DNA of 64,000 bases from Neoechinorhynchus agilis (taxonomy: Eukaryota > Acanthocephala): assembly GCA_051530055.1 (NCBI GenBank), contig CM121342.1, positions 6,882,001 to 6,946,000 of the forward strand, written 5' to 3'. The position numbers and the translations under genes are program-made. Shown piece after piece: positions 30,413 through 41,482 of the stretch. Below the pieces are notes generated by a model that ran no database searches, had not been told where the DNA came from, and saw only the letters and a program-made list of their open reading frames with translations. Positions within the stretch are counted from its first letter, which is position 1. Each line of letters starts with the position of its first letter.

Positions 30413-32224
30413 TCAATCCTTCTCAGATTGTTTCTCGGAACGATCTTTCTCAGCCTGAACTTCTGCACTTATCCGCGCGGCAGATATTAACATTGAGTTC
30501 AATGTAGGCGTCCAATTCATCGATGGAACATTCGATGTCAGTTTATTGCTTTGCTGGATTAATTCACTTTGGGCCCATGATATCGATTCTGGCATTCTGG
30601 TTTTCCGTGATTTTGTTCGTGGTTCTTGCTCAATTTGGTCTAACGGCACTCCACGCTTTAAAGATTTTTGCCCTTGCTTAATTGAAGAACATTTGAGATC
30701 TCCTGTTCGCATCGCCGCTTTTTTAGTTTCAACGGCTGAATTTGTTTTTGAATCCAAGAAGCCTTCGATAATCGCACAGGAATTACAATAGTAAAAATCA
30801 TTTCGACGGTATCTGATTCGACTTACAACAACTTTGCATCGATTGCATTGACGTTGGACTTTTGCTCGTTTCGCCCGCGTAGAACTTGTTTCCGGGTTCT
30901 TGCGTTTTGTCGGTTCAATGGTTCTTTTGTTGAACGCTTCATTGAAACTGTCTTCATTTTGGTCTTGACTTTGCTCGACAGCAATATTCGTTTGGTCTTT
31001 TGGAATAATGGCTTCTATGCATTTCTCACAAAGACAGAGTCCACAATAATCAAACAATTTAGAAATTTCACTCATTCCACATTTAATGCAACATCGAATA
31101 TCGCCAGTATCTCCAGTCTTGTCTTCTAATTCCGGGTTCTGATTGGTTTGACTGTTTAAGGAAAGGTAATGTGACAATTTTATTGCTTCTTCTTTACATT
31201 CGAGTTCATCTTCTTGATTATTTTTATGTTGAATTTTACTCGCTTGCTTGTTTGAAGAAGTACATTCCTGACATGTGAAAGATCCTTTCGATGAATACAA
31301 AATTGAATTATCGTTTGAACCGCATTTGTTGACACATTTGAAATTTGTAGAATTTTTTTTGTTCGATCCAGTGGACCGTTTGTTCGCTTTTACACCGAGA
31401 TCGATATTGGAAACTGCGCAGATAGATTCTGTTTGTAGCTGAGATGTATTTTCGTTCGGATTAACGGTACTCGCTTGAGAGCTACTCAAGATTCCTATAA
31501 GCCGAGTTGCTGATTGCGGGGCACAACCTTTACACAGAATAAGTTGATAACAGGAATACCATTCAGAACTTCTCCCTCTTCCACATCGTCGGCAACAAAT
31601 ATCTGAAGTATTCGCTGAACTATCCGAGAGATTGGGAACGCTTTGGACACGAGGAGGTTCTAATGGAAGTTTCTGATTTTTATTTTCATTGCTTCCTTTT
31701 TTCGGCGATGTGAGAGTCAATTGTGCACATTTGCAACAAAGAACTATTTCTTTAGTATAAAACCAGGATACGCTCTTCTTGGCTCGGCAATTTTTACAGG
31801 ACTTTCCATTTTTACTTTTGAGAAGTTTGACAGGATAAGATGCGGATTTCCTCTTTGCCGCCAAAGATTTATTTACCATCTCAAGACCAATTACACCCGC
31901 ATTGTCATAATTTGCGATATCTTTGACAATAATCGCATCGATTTGACCAACCAAAAAAGGCCATTTCGCAATCTTTGCAGATTGATCTTTTTCTATTTCG
32001 CTCATAGTTCGTTCGTTGGTTTCTTTAAGTTCAACATCCAGCAATCCCTTACGAGATATTTCTACTTCTCGATTGTCTTTTGGTTCACTGTCATGGCCGT
32101 CAATAATTTTGATATCGGTAAGATCGATTTGTTCAGTTGTGGGCCTTTCTCGCTCTGCGTTCTCAAGCTTGTTGTCCACTTGAGCAAGAATTTCTTGAAG
32201 AACTTCAATAATCTCAGGATTCAT
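30413..32224 (-). CDS. Five-finger CX2CX16CX2C protein, long form (copy 3)
   Basis: The frame is intact, 603 aa from the Met at 32,224, and extends upstream without a stop by 49 codons that I take as 5' untranslated because they are broken in the 9.1 kb copy. Architecture matches that copy: acidic N-terminus, five fingers of constant C-x2-C-x16-C-x2-C spacing, a basic K-R-K-N-P-E-T-S-S-T-R-A-K-R-A-K stretch, and a charged tail. Finger 3 reads C-V-N-K-C instead of C-C-N-K-C, keeping the metal ligands. About 35 residues before the tail (from S-S-T-L-N-R to the L-I-N-L-S-S region) are deleted in frame. It shares E-A-I-I-P-K-D-Q and E-D-S-F-N-E-A with the short-form copy at 50.2 kb, a sign of exchange between copies. 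Nuclear DNA binding is inferred. Confidence 0.82.
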   Translation of the reverse strand: MNPEIIEVLQEILAQVDNKLENAERERPTTEQIDLTDIKIIDGHDSEPKDNREVEISRKGLLDVELKETNERTMSEIEKDQSAKIAKWPFLVGQIDAIIVKDIANYDNAGVIGLEMVNKSLAAKRKSASYPVKLLKSKNGKSCKNCRAKKSVSWFYTKEIVLCCKCAQLTLTSPKKGSNENKNQKLPLEPPRVQSVPNLSDSSANTSDICCRRCGRGRSSEWYSCYQLILCKGCAPQSATRLIGILSSSQASTVNPNENTSQLQTESICAVSNIDLGVKANKRSTGSNKKNSTNFKCVNKCGSNDNSILYSSKGSFTCQECTSSNKQASKIQHKNNQEDELECKEEAIKLSHYLSLNSQTNQNPELEDKTGDTGDIRCCIKCGMSEISKLFDYCGLCLCEKCIEAIIPKDQTNIAVEQSQDQNEDSFNEAFNKRTIEPTKRKNPETSSTRAKRAKVQRQCNRCKVVVSRIRYRRNDFYYCNSCAIIEGFLDSKTNSAVETKKAAMRTGDLKCSSIKQGQKSLKRGVPLDQIEQEPRTKSRKTRMPESISWAQSELIQQSNKLTSNVPSMNWTPTLNSMLISAARISAEVQAEKDRSEKQSEKD

Positions 32225-32379
32225 TGTATAGTTTGCTGTTCTGAATATTAACTTAATAGATATTTTCGTTGAGGATTGGAGAATTGTGAGATGCTCGTTG
32301 TAATGCTCGTTAGCAATTGTAAATGTATTGGATACGCTTTTATTCTTTTCGCCATAACCCAAATATAACAAACAATTAT

Positions 32380-33184
32380 TTATTTTGCTTATTTATTGAT
32401 GACTATTTGCTGTAATTTCGCGATTATTATATAGCTTTACGAATCACTTGTTGATTATAACCGCTGCTTACATTTGAGAGAAATTATGTAAACCGTCGAT
32501 CGTGTTTACGGTTCGGTTCTTTTCGCGATCATCATTTGATTATCAACAAAACTTAAATCGACGACACTTTTTGTAAGCCCAATAATGGTTTGATGGCATA
32601 GTTGATAAAATTTTCGTGCGGCGATTTCATTTAAAAAACAATACTTAATTTCCATTCATTGCATCCACATTAATTTTTTCATACGAGAACGCCACTTTAC
32701 GAAAATTTTTATTCTGATTTTCTTGTCGACATTATCAACACCACTGTTTAATAAACAAACGAATTTTCTTCATCGGGTCTCTAGATTTACAGTTTCATTA
32801 AGTACTCATAACTTTGTAACTTTTCATTTTGTCTTCGAAAAAAAGCCTATGACGATTAATTGATTTCTATTTTTGAAGACTGGCCAGCGGGCAACTTTTC
32901 TGTATCTATGTTCGGCCTTTTTCACGGCTGATAATTTTCCTTGGGCCCACAGCCCACTGATCTGGTTCACGGAGGCGCATAAAATCACATAATACCCGGA
33001 TTTTCAGTGGCCGATTTAAAAACCGTGAATTATTTTTTAAAAAGAAATAAGTAATCTTATGTTTTAATTCTACTTATCTTTGTGCACTCAGCTACCACTT
33101 TTAAACTTTCTCCAGCAATGGAAAAACACCGAATATGTACGTATTGGCCAAAATACTTAAGTCCCCATTAAAGCTCGGTCAATT
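32380..33184. repeat. Zinc-finger 5' flank ending at palindrome border
   Basis: It carries the shared flank (compare 51,630-52,310). At about 33,115, in TTTAAACTT, similarity to the other modules stops before the small two-exon gene. About 70 bp of unique sequence then leads to the palindrome border at 33,185. A decayed minus-strand copy of the 63-codon frame lies at about 32,790-32,990. Confidence 0.5.
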
Positions 33185-33900
33185 AGATTTTTAAACGATT
33201 CCATTTTGTCTACGGATTTAATTGGATTACCAACTATGTATAATTCCTCAAGATAGTAAAAATAGCCGGAGCGCGATTAACCAAAATGATCAATCAAATT
33301 ATAACTTAAATCCAATAGTTTCAGGTATCGTAGTCTGCTAATAACATTTATACTTTCACTTGTTAGCATATTGTTCGATAAACGAAGTATTTCCAATAGC
33401 GATAATTGCCGTATGAATTGGGCAGGAATTACTGATATACTGTTGAAACTCAAACTAAGTCGAACAAGACTCATAAATTCTTTAAAAGCGTCCTCTTGAA
33501 TCTTAACAATTCCAGTTCTCTTTATATTTAACTCTTTTACACGTTTGAGTTTATAAAGTAAAGAATTGCTCAGTACTGACGATCTGTATGATTGTTCGTA
33601 TTCATGAAGGACAGTTACCTTTACGACTCGAGGAAATAACAAAACAAAATATTGCGGAATATCTTTAAGATCGACATTACTAAATACAAAATTTTCTTGA
33701 TTGCGTTGAGCGGATCGTAATAAATTAATAATCGATTCCATTTTCCCAACAGAATCATTTTCGTAACATCGTATTCCAAAGGCTAAAATAGGATGCGAGT
33801 GCGTTATCTCGCATTTCGGTTCTTTTCCATGCTGTTCCATTGAAACAAGACTTAGTGGAATTATTAATAATAGAATATTTAAGAAAAGCACAAGAAGCAT
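33185..33900 (-). pseudogene. LRR gene copy C, truncated by palindrome border
   Basis: Codons 1 to about 210 of the LRR gene (signal peptide, cap, first repeats) are present from the Met at 33,900. A TAA replaces the serine codon TCG after D-H-F-G (about 33,278), and homology ends at 33,185 within the K-N-L codons. The remaining two thirds of the gene are absent. The matching right-arm copy continues through the border, so the break is on this side. Confidence 0.8.
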
Positions 33901-34303
33901 TGCGGATGAACGACGACGAAAAATCGAGATAACTCGTGAAGGATGAATGTATGAGTAATACATTACTTTTTTCACCGGTGCGCTGAGAAAAGTTCAAATT
34001 TAACTTCCACATTCACCACTTGAGTGACTTTTAGTAAACCAAATTTTAAGTTTTTGGTTAGTAAAGAAGATATTTTGTTGTGTGTTCTTGGTAGAGGACG
34101 CCTCCGTATGGTTTTGGACCGACGATAAATCCGTTAATTTCTTATACACAAAAATCGCGCAAAATTTTGGATTAAAAATTCAGTAATTCCGTTACCCTCT
34201 AAAAATACAATAAAACGATTTATCTTAGGTTTTTCCAATCTATTCAACATGCAGTTAACATATTTAACATATCGAATTTTTAAATAATTAAAATAAAGGA
34301 AGT

Positions 34304-34985
34304 GTGTCCAGGAGCGTTACCATCGCCGAAACTCAAATCGGTCGCTTGCTGGAAGCGTTTCTTCAAAGCTCGCAGGCGGAGATATCAGAGGAGCAGTTCG
34401 TCTTTTATTTTCAATCGATAGTCTCGCCAAAGATAACGAATAAACCTAACAAACTCTTCGTTCCAAACTTCCGATTGTCGGCGGACGGTAGTTTTTCGTT
34501 AAATCCTCCTTCTTCGATACGATCCCTTATATTTTATCATCGAAATCAGAAATGAAGATGGTAATATCTTCTTTTGCTAACGGATCAGCTCCCAGGCTAG
34601 ACGGGTTGCGGCCAAAACACCTAAAGGATATGACTTCCTTTTCAGTAGGTGACGCTGCTCAGTCTCTTGAAATTGCATTGGAACGCTTAGTCGGTCAATT
34701 TGCATGGTGAGACTTGATTCCGAAAGCAATTGAGTTATTTTTCGGCGCATCTTTGTGTGCCCTCGCAAAAAGGAAGGTGGGATTCGTTCCATCGCAATTG
34801 GAACAACTCTGCGCCGCTTAACAGCAAAAATTTTAAATAAAAAGATCGCGGAAAAATAGGGATGCTGCTTCGCCCCATTTAGTTAGATTGCTGAACAGTT
34901 TTTGGTGCAGAGGCGATTGTCGGAAACTCAAAGCTGTGCGTGATCTTGAAATTTTATTTCAAAAATGCATTCAACACAGTCCCTT
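34304..34985 (+). mobile_element. RLE-LINE N-terminal half (module 3)
   Basis: S-V-T-I-A-E-T-Q-I-G-R-L-L-E-A-F-L opens a frame (34,304-34,555), followed by V-I-S-S-F-A-N-G-S-A-P-R-L-D-G-L-R-P-K-H-L-K-D, F-F-G-A-S-L-C-A-L, and finally F-K-N-A-F-N-T-V (RT motif A neighbourhood) at about 34,965. It stops there; the palm catalytic box and endonuclease are missing. It is equivalent to 52,920-53,600 (-) and 60,860-61,539 (-). Confidence 0.6.
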
Positions 34986-35164
34986 CGATTTCACTGGTTA
35001 TTGTTATCAGTCTTTGTTTTAGAAGATCGTTCCATACTCGCTGGTCACAGCGAATCACATTACTCAGCAGTTCCCGTCTCTTATTTTCAGTCTCTTCTAA
35101 TTCGTCCTTTCAGGAAACTTGCAATTTTTTAAAATGCTTCGCAATGGCCTATAAATTTCCGAAT

Positions 35165-35498
35165 TTACTGGTATTTAAACTTTTTAAACGAAATAACTTC
35201 TAATGTTGGTTGCATATTAATATGAGATGATGGCTTTGAATATCGTTCGCTTAGTTCGCCAATAACTCGTTCAGCGTCCCGAACACGCAGTTTGTAATAT
35301 TTTCCTCCTTCATTTACAGCAGCCAATTCAGTTTTTAGTTTAACGATCTGATTTTCAACCTATAGGAAAGCATTTTACTTTCTGAACTCTTTATCTATAA
35401 AAGCGACATCGTACAAGTTTTAGCGAAGGAGATTTTATTATTTTTTTCTTAGTGTTGATCCTGGCATTTTTTCTTCTATTTCTTCGTTTTGGCGGCAT
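35165..35498 (-). CDS. Small two-exon basic/coiled-coil protein (module 3)
   Basis: Exon 1 (35,498-35,415) encodes MPPKRRNRRKNARINTKKK and nine more residues. A 55-nt GT...CTATAG intron (35,414-35,360) follows in phase 0. Exon 2 (35,359-35,165) encodes VENQIVKLKTELAAVNEG and an amphipathic continuation ending F-K-K-F-K-Y-Q. The spliced product is 92 aa. The very basic N-terminus leading into a leucine/hydrophobic heptad-like helix resembles a bZIP layout, though the invariant bZIP asparagine/arginine spacing is not convincing. The identical structure in the right arm, and an intron-only deletion in module 5, support the exon model. I know no family for it. It lies between a LINE remnant and the short frame at 35,719. 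Confidence 0.5.
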
Positions 35499-35718
35499 TG
35501 TTACTTCCAAAAGAAGCTTCAAAGCTTTCAAACCATTTAGAGTTACTATAGTGCTTAAGAAACATTTTCGGCTCTTATTTTAATTTTTGGACTATTTCAA
35601 GTTTAAAAGTGTTAGCTGAGTGCACAAAGATAAGCAGAAATAAAACATAAGATTATTTATTTCTTTATAAAAAATACTTCACGGTTTTAAAATCGGCCAC
35701 TGAAAATCCGAGTATTAT

Positions 35719-35910
35719 GTGATTTTATGCGCCTCCGTGAACCAGATCAGTGGGCTGTGGGCCCAAGGAAAATTATCAGCCGTGAAAAAGGCCGAACATA
35801 GATACAGAAAAGTTGCCCGCTGGCCAGTCTTCAAAAATAGAAATCAATTAATCGTCAAAGGCTTTTTGTTCGAAGACAAAATGAAAAGTTACAAAGTTAT
35901 GAGTACTTAA
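35719..35910 (+). CDS. Short conserved frame, 63 codons (module 3)
   Basis: M-I-L-C-A-S-V-N-Q-I-S-G-L-W to K-V-M-S-T is a small basic product. The same frame is open at 59,964-60,155 (-) and broken in modules 1, 2 and 4. Its conservation may only reflect recent duplication. There is no motif; it could be an exon or a 5' leader peptide of the zinc-finger transcript. Confidence 0.25.
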   Translation: MILCASVNQISGLWAQGKLSAVKKAEHRYRKVARWPVFKNRNQLIVKGFLFEDKMKSYKVMST

Positions 35911-36052
35911 TGAAACTGTAAACCTAGAGACCTGACGAAGAAAATTCGTTTGTTTATTAAACAGTGATGTTGATAATGTCGACAAGAAAATCAGAATAAA
36001 AATGTTCGTAAAGTGGCGTTCTCGTATGAAAAAATTAATGTGGATACAATGA

Positions 36053-36250
36053 ATGGAAATTAAGTATTGTTTTTTAAATGAAATCGCCGCACGAAAATTT
36101 TATCAACTATGCAATCAAACCATTATTGGGCTTACAAAAAGTGTCGTCGATTTAAGTTTCATTGATAATCAAATGATGATCGCGAAAAGAACCGAACCGG
36201 AAACACGATCGACGGTTTACATAATTTGTCGCAAATGCGAGCGGCGGTGA
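36053..36250 (+). CDS. Short conserved frame, 65 codons (module 3)
   Basis: M-E-I-K-Y-C-F-L-N-E-I to I-I-C-R-K-C-E-R-R, with one Cys-x2-Cys pair near the end, lies 230 nt upstream of the zinc-finger start. It is open again at 59,624-59,821 (-) and altered in modules 1, 2 and 4. It may be an upstream exon of the zinc-finger gene, but I see no convincing donor site. Confidence 0.25.
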   Translation: MEIKYCFLNEIAARKFYQLCNQTIIGLTKSVVDLSFIDNQMMIAKRTEPETRSTVYIICRKCERR

Positions 36251-36483
36251 TAATCAACAAGTGATTCGTAAAACTATACAATAATCGCGAAATTACAGCA
36301 AATAGTCATCAATAAATAAGCAAAATAAATAATTGTTTGTTATATTTGGGTTATGGCGAAAAGAATAAAAGCGTATCCAATACATTTACAATTGCTAACG
36401 AGCATTACTACGAACATCTCACAATTCTCCAATCCTCAACGAAAATATCTATTAAGTTAATATTCAGAACAGCAAACTATACA

Positions 36484-37714
36484 ATGAATCCTGAGATTAT
36501 TGAAGTTCTTCAAGAAATTCTTGCTCAAGTGGACAACAAGCTTGAGAACGCAGAGCGAGAAAGGTCAACAACTGAACAAATCGATCTTACCGATATCAAA
36601 ATTATTGACGGCCATGACAGTGAACCAAAAGTGAATCAAGGGCTAGAAATATCTCGTCAGGGATTGCTGGACGTTGAACTTAAAGAAACCAACGAAACTT
36701 TGGCAGAAAGATTGAGCGGTTTAAAAATGCTTCTCAATGTAAGCAAGATTGCGAATGTGAGTGTAAAATGTGTATTGAACGATGATTCCGTTACAAGTAT
36801 CGATGCGAAAAAAGCGGGAAAGATAAAGATTGAGAACAGAGTTGACGGCGCCGTAGAAATTCACACCGACATTGAAGATACTAAAAAGCGAGTGAAGCAG
36901 AACCCAGAATTAGAAGACAAGACTGGAGACACTGGCGATATTCGATGTTGCATTAAATGTGGAATGAGTGAAATTTCTAAATTGTTTGATTATTGTGGAC
37001 TCTGTCTTTGTGCGAAATGCATAGAAGCCAGTATTCCAAAAGACCAAACGAATATTGCTGTCAAGCAACGTCAAGGCCAGAATGAAGATAATTTCAATGA
37101 AGCGTTCAACAAAAGAACCATTGAACCGACAAAACGCAAGCACCCGGAAACAAGTTCTACGCGGGCGAAACGAGCAAAAGTTCAACGTCAATGCAATCGG
37201 TGCAAAGTTGTTGTAAGTCGAATCCGATACCGTCGAAATGAACTTTACTATTGTAAATCCTGTGCGATTATCGAAGGTTTTTTGGATGCAAAAACAAGTT
37301 CAGCCGTTAAAACTAAAAAAGCGGTGATCGCCAACAGGAGATCTTAAATGTTCTTCAATTAAGCAAGGGCAAAAATCTTTAAAGCGCGGAGTGCCGTTAG
37401 ACCAAATTGAGCAACAACCACGAACAAAATCACGGAGAACCAGAATGCAAGAATCGAGCACTTTAAACCGAAGTGCAACTGAACCTTTGAAACCCTCGCC
37501 CTTCTTAGAAGAAACACTACAAACCCTCGGCAGATTAATAAATTTATCGTCGGCCCAAAGCGAATTAATCCAGCAGAGCAATAAACTGACATCGAATGTT
37601 CCATCGATGAATTGGACGCCTACATTGAATTCAATGTTAATATCTGCCGCGCGGATAAGTGCAGAAGTTCAGGCTGAGAAAGATCGTTCCGAGAAACAAT
37701 CTGAGAAGGATTGA
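36484..37714 (+). pseudogene. Two-finger short form of zinc-finger gene, frameshifted
   Basis: It has the same N-terminus (MNPEIIEVLQEILAQVDNKL) as the long form, but after E-L-K-E-T-N-E it enters a different segment of about 65 residues (L-A-E-R-L-S-G-L-K-M-L-L-N-V...L-N-D-D-S) and then rejoins at N-P-E-L-E-D-K-T. Fingers 1-3 are therefore absent and 4-5 retained. A one-base insertion at about 37,327 (GTGATCGCCAACAGG against GTGATACGAACAGG) shifts the frame; the tail frame 37,391-37,714 is intact. DNA words in finger 4 (C-A-K-C-I-E-A-S) group it with the 9.1 kb copy rather than with its palindromic partner. Confidence 0.75.
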
Positions 37715-37719
37715 TACGA

Positions 37720-38185
37720 TATTTAGTTTAATATATTAGTAGACTCTTTGTTTTGGTTTGATTGCGATGATCGTTGTTTACACAAAAATCAATCGTTCTT
37801 TATTGAAATTGGACTCAAAGACTTAATAGACAGTAAATTGGTTGACTTTATTTCAAGTTATGGCGTGTTATAGAAATCTGAGTTGTTAACAAACGAAAAA
37901 TTCAAATTAAGAAAATAGCTGAATCGTAATCCGAATAAAGAGATTACCTCTTAAATTTTGCCCAACAAAATTAAACGAAGGCTGTATTGTTTATTCGGAT
38001 AAGAATACTCGGCAGTAATGGCCTTTGTTTGAGTCAAAACGCAGCCGCTTATTGGCTCTGCCCGAATATTGCGCCATGTTGTCATTTGTATACTTTACTC
38101 TGCTTTCATTGGTTTAATTATTTTATTTGCTGTTGAGGAGTAATGTATATTTTCGATTCAAAAACGTACTCATTTTGAAGATTTC
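37720..38185. other. Zinc-finger 3' flank, no gene seen
   Basis: Noncoding AT-rich flank, shared with 49,780-50,235 and 57,700-58,155. Confidence 0.45.
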
Positions 38186-38189
38186 TTAT

Positions 38190-38400
38190 AGATGATTCCT
38201 GGTAAATGAACCAATGGAAAGATTGAGAGATCCATTTTGCAGCAAATCGCATGGAATTCATAAGATGATTCTAACAGAAGTGCCAATCTTTGCATGTTGG
38301 CAAAGCACAGATTCCACTTCCCGAAGATTTTTGAGCAAGAACAAATTATTGAAAAGCATTTAAACAAATGGGAAAGTAGACCAACTTTAAAATCTGGTTT
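38190..38400 (+). pseudogene. Relic of the Myb-gene 5' region (module 3)
   Basis: GGAAAGATTGAG, a C-G-A-T-T-C/ATTTTGCAGC word and CACAGATTCCACTTYCCGAAGA align in order with 41,180-41,300, the segment just upstream of the Myb gene. It carries many small indels. Copies also lie at 49,560-49,770 and 57,490-57,700. No long frame is kept. Confidence 0.5.
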
Positions 38401-38504
38401 GGCAACAGTTCTTTAGCGATGACTAGAAGACGCTATAATATCGGATCGTAGTCAAGCAGATTTTCAATTCGTAGCAATATTTGGTTTCGAAATAACAAGA
38501 AATC

Positions 38505-40895
38505 TTGATAAAGACACAATATTATGCCGAAATATCGAAATCGATAAATTCTTTTAATTTTTCCGCCGTATATAAAATTGAGCGAGTTTCGGCAAAATTA
38601 TCTGATGGAGACATCCGCGGAGCTGTTCGACTTTTAGCCTCAACCGAAGATTTCGCCCCCAACCATGAAGCCACGTATCAGGCTCTTTAAAAAAGCACCC
38701 CAATTTTAATGGAGCGACGGTGTTTAACTTTCCACAAGTAGCGCCGGACCCAACTTGCCTCAATGAATTTAAAAAAGCTATTTCCTCCTTCGCCAACGCT
38801 TCATGGCACGGACCTGACGGTTTGCGCCCTCAACACCTAAAGGATATGTTATCCTTCTCGACCTGTGTTGCGGGTAAACTTCTGGAATCTCCTCTGGTCA
38901 GAGTGATTGGGGTTCTTAGCGAATTCGTAATCCGGCTTTTCTTCTCGGCTTCTCTTTGTGGGCTTTCGAAAAAAGATGGCGGGATTCGTCCCATCGCCAT
39001 CGGCTGCACTCTTCGGAGACTTGCAGCTAAAATAATATGTAAGAAAGTTTCGCAGAAATTGGGGGGGGGGGGGTGTTGAGGCCTTTCCAGCTAGGATGCT
39101 GCACATCTTGTGGTGCCGAAGCCATTACTCACGTACTCCGCGACCATCTTGAAGTAGCAAAGGCTCCTTTGGTCGTCTTAAAGTTAGATTTTAAAAACGC
39201 CTTCAACTCCTTCCTCAGAGAGAAAATGTTGGATTCCATCAAAGATTTTATCCCTGAAAGCTACCCCTACTTTTTATCGGCCTACTCCAATAAAACCCTC
39301 TCCTATACAAAAATCAGATTATTTGGTCCCAATGTGGATGTTCAGCAGGGTGACCCCCTTGGTCCATTGGATTCGCGTGTACAATCAATGAATTGGTACA
39401 ATCACTAATTTCTCATTTCAACGGCTGGTACCTGGATGACGCCACACTCAGCGGTAATCCCCAGGATTTTTAGGGGACTTACAAACGATTATAAGCGAAG
39501 CAGAAAACTTGGGCCTCGAACTGAATTTCGAAAAATGCGAAATCCTTTTTCAGGGATTCGATGACAGTTCACGTTCGACGATCATCGCAGATTTTCGGCA
39601 AGTTGCTCCCAGGGTGCGCGAGGTTACAAAATACGAATTTAATCTCCTCGGAAGCCCCATTTTCGCCGAAAATGTCTCAAAGGACCTCGAGGCCCACATA
39701 CGAAGCTCGAATTATTATGTACAAGAGCATGTGAGCTGTCGGCGCACGAAGCCTTCTTCCTTTTAAAGAATTGCCATATACATCCCCAAATTGATGTATA
39801 AGTTGAGAGCTGCTCCGTGTTTCGGGGAGAAAAGAGTTTTATCGGATCTCGACGGGGTTTTACGTTCTTTTTTAAAGAAAATTTTAAATATAAACATTAC
39901 GGATACGGGCTGGCGGCAGGCTACGTTCCCAACCTCTTTTGGCGGCCTCGGCATCCGCGCAGTGTCTGATTTAGCCCTTCCAGCGTTCCTCGCCCTCTTA
40001 CCGAGCCAGCAAAACGTACGCGGACTTTCCAACATGAAACAAAACTCCCAACATTATTTGGACGGTTTATCGATCTGGCAATCCCGGACAGAGATCCCGC
40101 ACCTTCCGGAAAATGACCACAAGCAGTCGGCCTGGGACCTTCCCCTCATAAAGAAGATTCACAAATCCTTTAACGATCTTCTCGACGAGGTTCCCAAGTT
40201 CGTCTTGCGGCGTGTCTCTACAAAGGAATCGGGAGCCTGGCTAAATGCTCTCCCCGCCCCGACAATCGGAACTCTTCTAGAGGATTCTACGTTAAGGGTC
40301 GCAGTTTCTTTAAGATTGGGCCAGGATATTTGTATCCCGCATCGCTGTCGCTGCGGCTCTATAGTTGACGCTAATGGCAGACACGGCCTCTGTTGTAAAA
40401 TGTCCAGAGGGAGGTTTCCAAGACACTCAGAATTGAACTCAATTTTGAGTAGAGCCCTAGATTCCGTTCACGTGCCCAATATTCTAGAGCCGAGTAATTT
40501 ATGCCGCCTAGACAGCAAGCGACCTGACGGTGTCACGGTTTTTCCATGGCGGGAGGGAAAACCGCTTTTATGGGATGCGACTTGCGTGGACACGCTTGCC
40601 CCCAGTAATTTTCCTTTTCAAAAAAGAGCCCTGGAGGTTCAGCGGTCGTAGCTGAGGAACGAAAGCGTTCAAAATATAGAGAGCTCCTAAGGAATTACCA
40701 TTTCGTCCCTTTTGCCGTGGAAACGTATGGAGCCTTGGGACCATCAGCGCTCACTCTCCTCGACGATTTGGGACGAAAAGGATGACGGGGGAACCGCGCT
40801 CGAGAAATTTCCTCGCTCAACGAATCGCAATTGCGATACAGCGAGGGAACGCTGCCAGTATACTGGCAACGTCGGGTCACCTTTTCCTACATAAC
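38505..40895 (+). mobile_element. RLE-type LINE, nearly complete coding part (left arm)
   Basis: The best-represented element. N-terminal helices (S-D-G-D-I-R-G-A-V-R-L-L, 38,600) lead to I-S-S-F-A-N-A-S-W-H-G-P-D-G-L-R-P-Q-H-L (38,780), I-R-P-I-A-I-G (38,990), L-D-F-K-N-A-F-N-S (39,186), Q-Q-G-D-P-L-G-P (39,346), the catalytic G-W-Y-L-D-D-A (about 39,424), the thumb (39,509-40,000), the Cys/His cluster R-C-R-C-G...R-H-G-L-C-C (about 40,345), and R-P-D-G-V-T-V-F-P-W...L-L-W-D-A-T-C-V-D-T (40,520-40,600), the presumed restriction-like endonuclease centre. The frame changes at least five times, including at a long poly-G at 39,060-39,073. The 3' end at about 40,890 contains the 12-bp palindrome CCAGTATACTGG. 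Confidence 0.8.
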
Positions 40896-40899
40896 ACTG

Positions 40900-41475
40900 T
40901 TATCATTTTCGTTGTATTTTTTATCAAATTTCGGCATATCATTTCTCAAGTTGTAAAGATTGAAGATCACGAAATATCGATTACAAATTCTTTTAAAATT
41001 TGCTTAATGCGTTACTTATCGCAACGTCCGTTCGATAAAATTAGACTTCTCCTCCCAATGTTGCTCCATGTGATTTGTCGGCGACGACTAATAGAGATTT
41101 TCGGTTAACAAATCTATTCGGCTTGAAAATTACTTCAAGATGAAACGTGGTTCACGAGGTAAAACTATGCTAAAAACAACTGGAAAGATTGAGTTCGATT
41201 TTGCGGCAATAAGCATGAAATCCGCAAGACGATTCGAATATAGGTTCCAGTCTTTGCGTTGACCAATCACAGATTCCACTTTCCGAAGAAGCTCGTGTTG
41301 CTGTCGAGGAATTGTTGATTTCAAATCTTTTATGTCATGAAATAATCGATAAAAAGTTGACTGAACTGGATGATTTTATATGTTACTTGGGACATCAATA
41401 TAAAGCTAAAGAAGAAGAGATTGCTAGACAGGATATTTTCTTCGAGATCATTTATGTAAAAATACAGTAATCAAT
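40900..41475 (+). other. Upstream region of Myb gene with possible extra exon
   Basis: A frame at about 41,282-41,470 (S-E-E-A-R-V-A-V-E-E-L-L, T-E-L-D-D-F-I-C-Y-L-G-H) has protein-like composition and ends 12 nt before the Myb start. Its homologue on the right arm is also open here. It could be the preceding exon of the same gene or a separate small gene. The rest is AT-rich with no feature. Confidence 0.35.
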
Positions 41476-41482
41476 GCGATAG

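Noticed and set aside
36337-36483. 49 extra N-terminal codons of the zinc-finger protein
   Set aside because: Open in four copies only because they are nearly identical. The frame is lost in the 9.1 kb copy, whose protein is otherwise intact, so I start at the internal Met.
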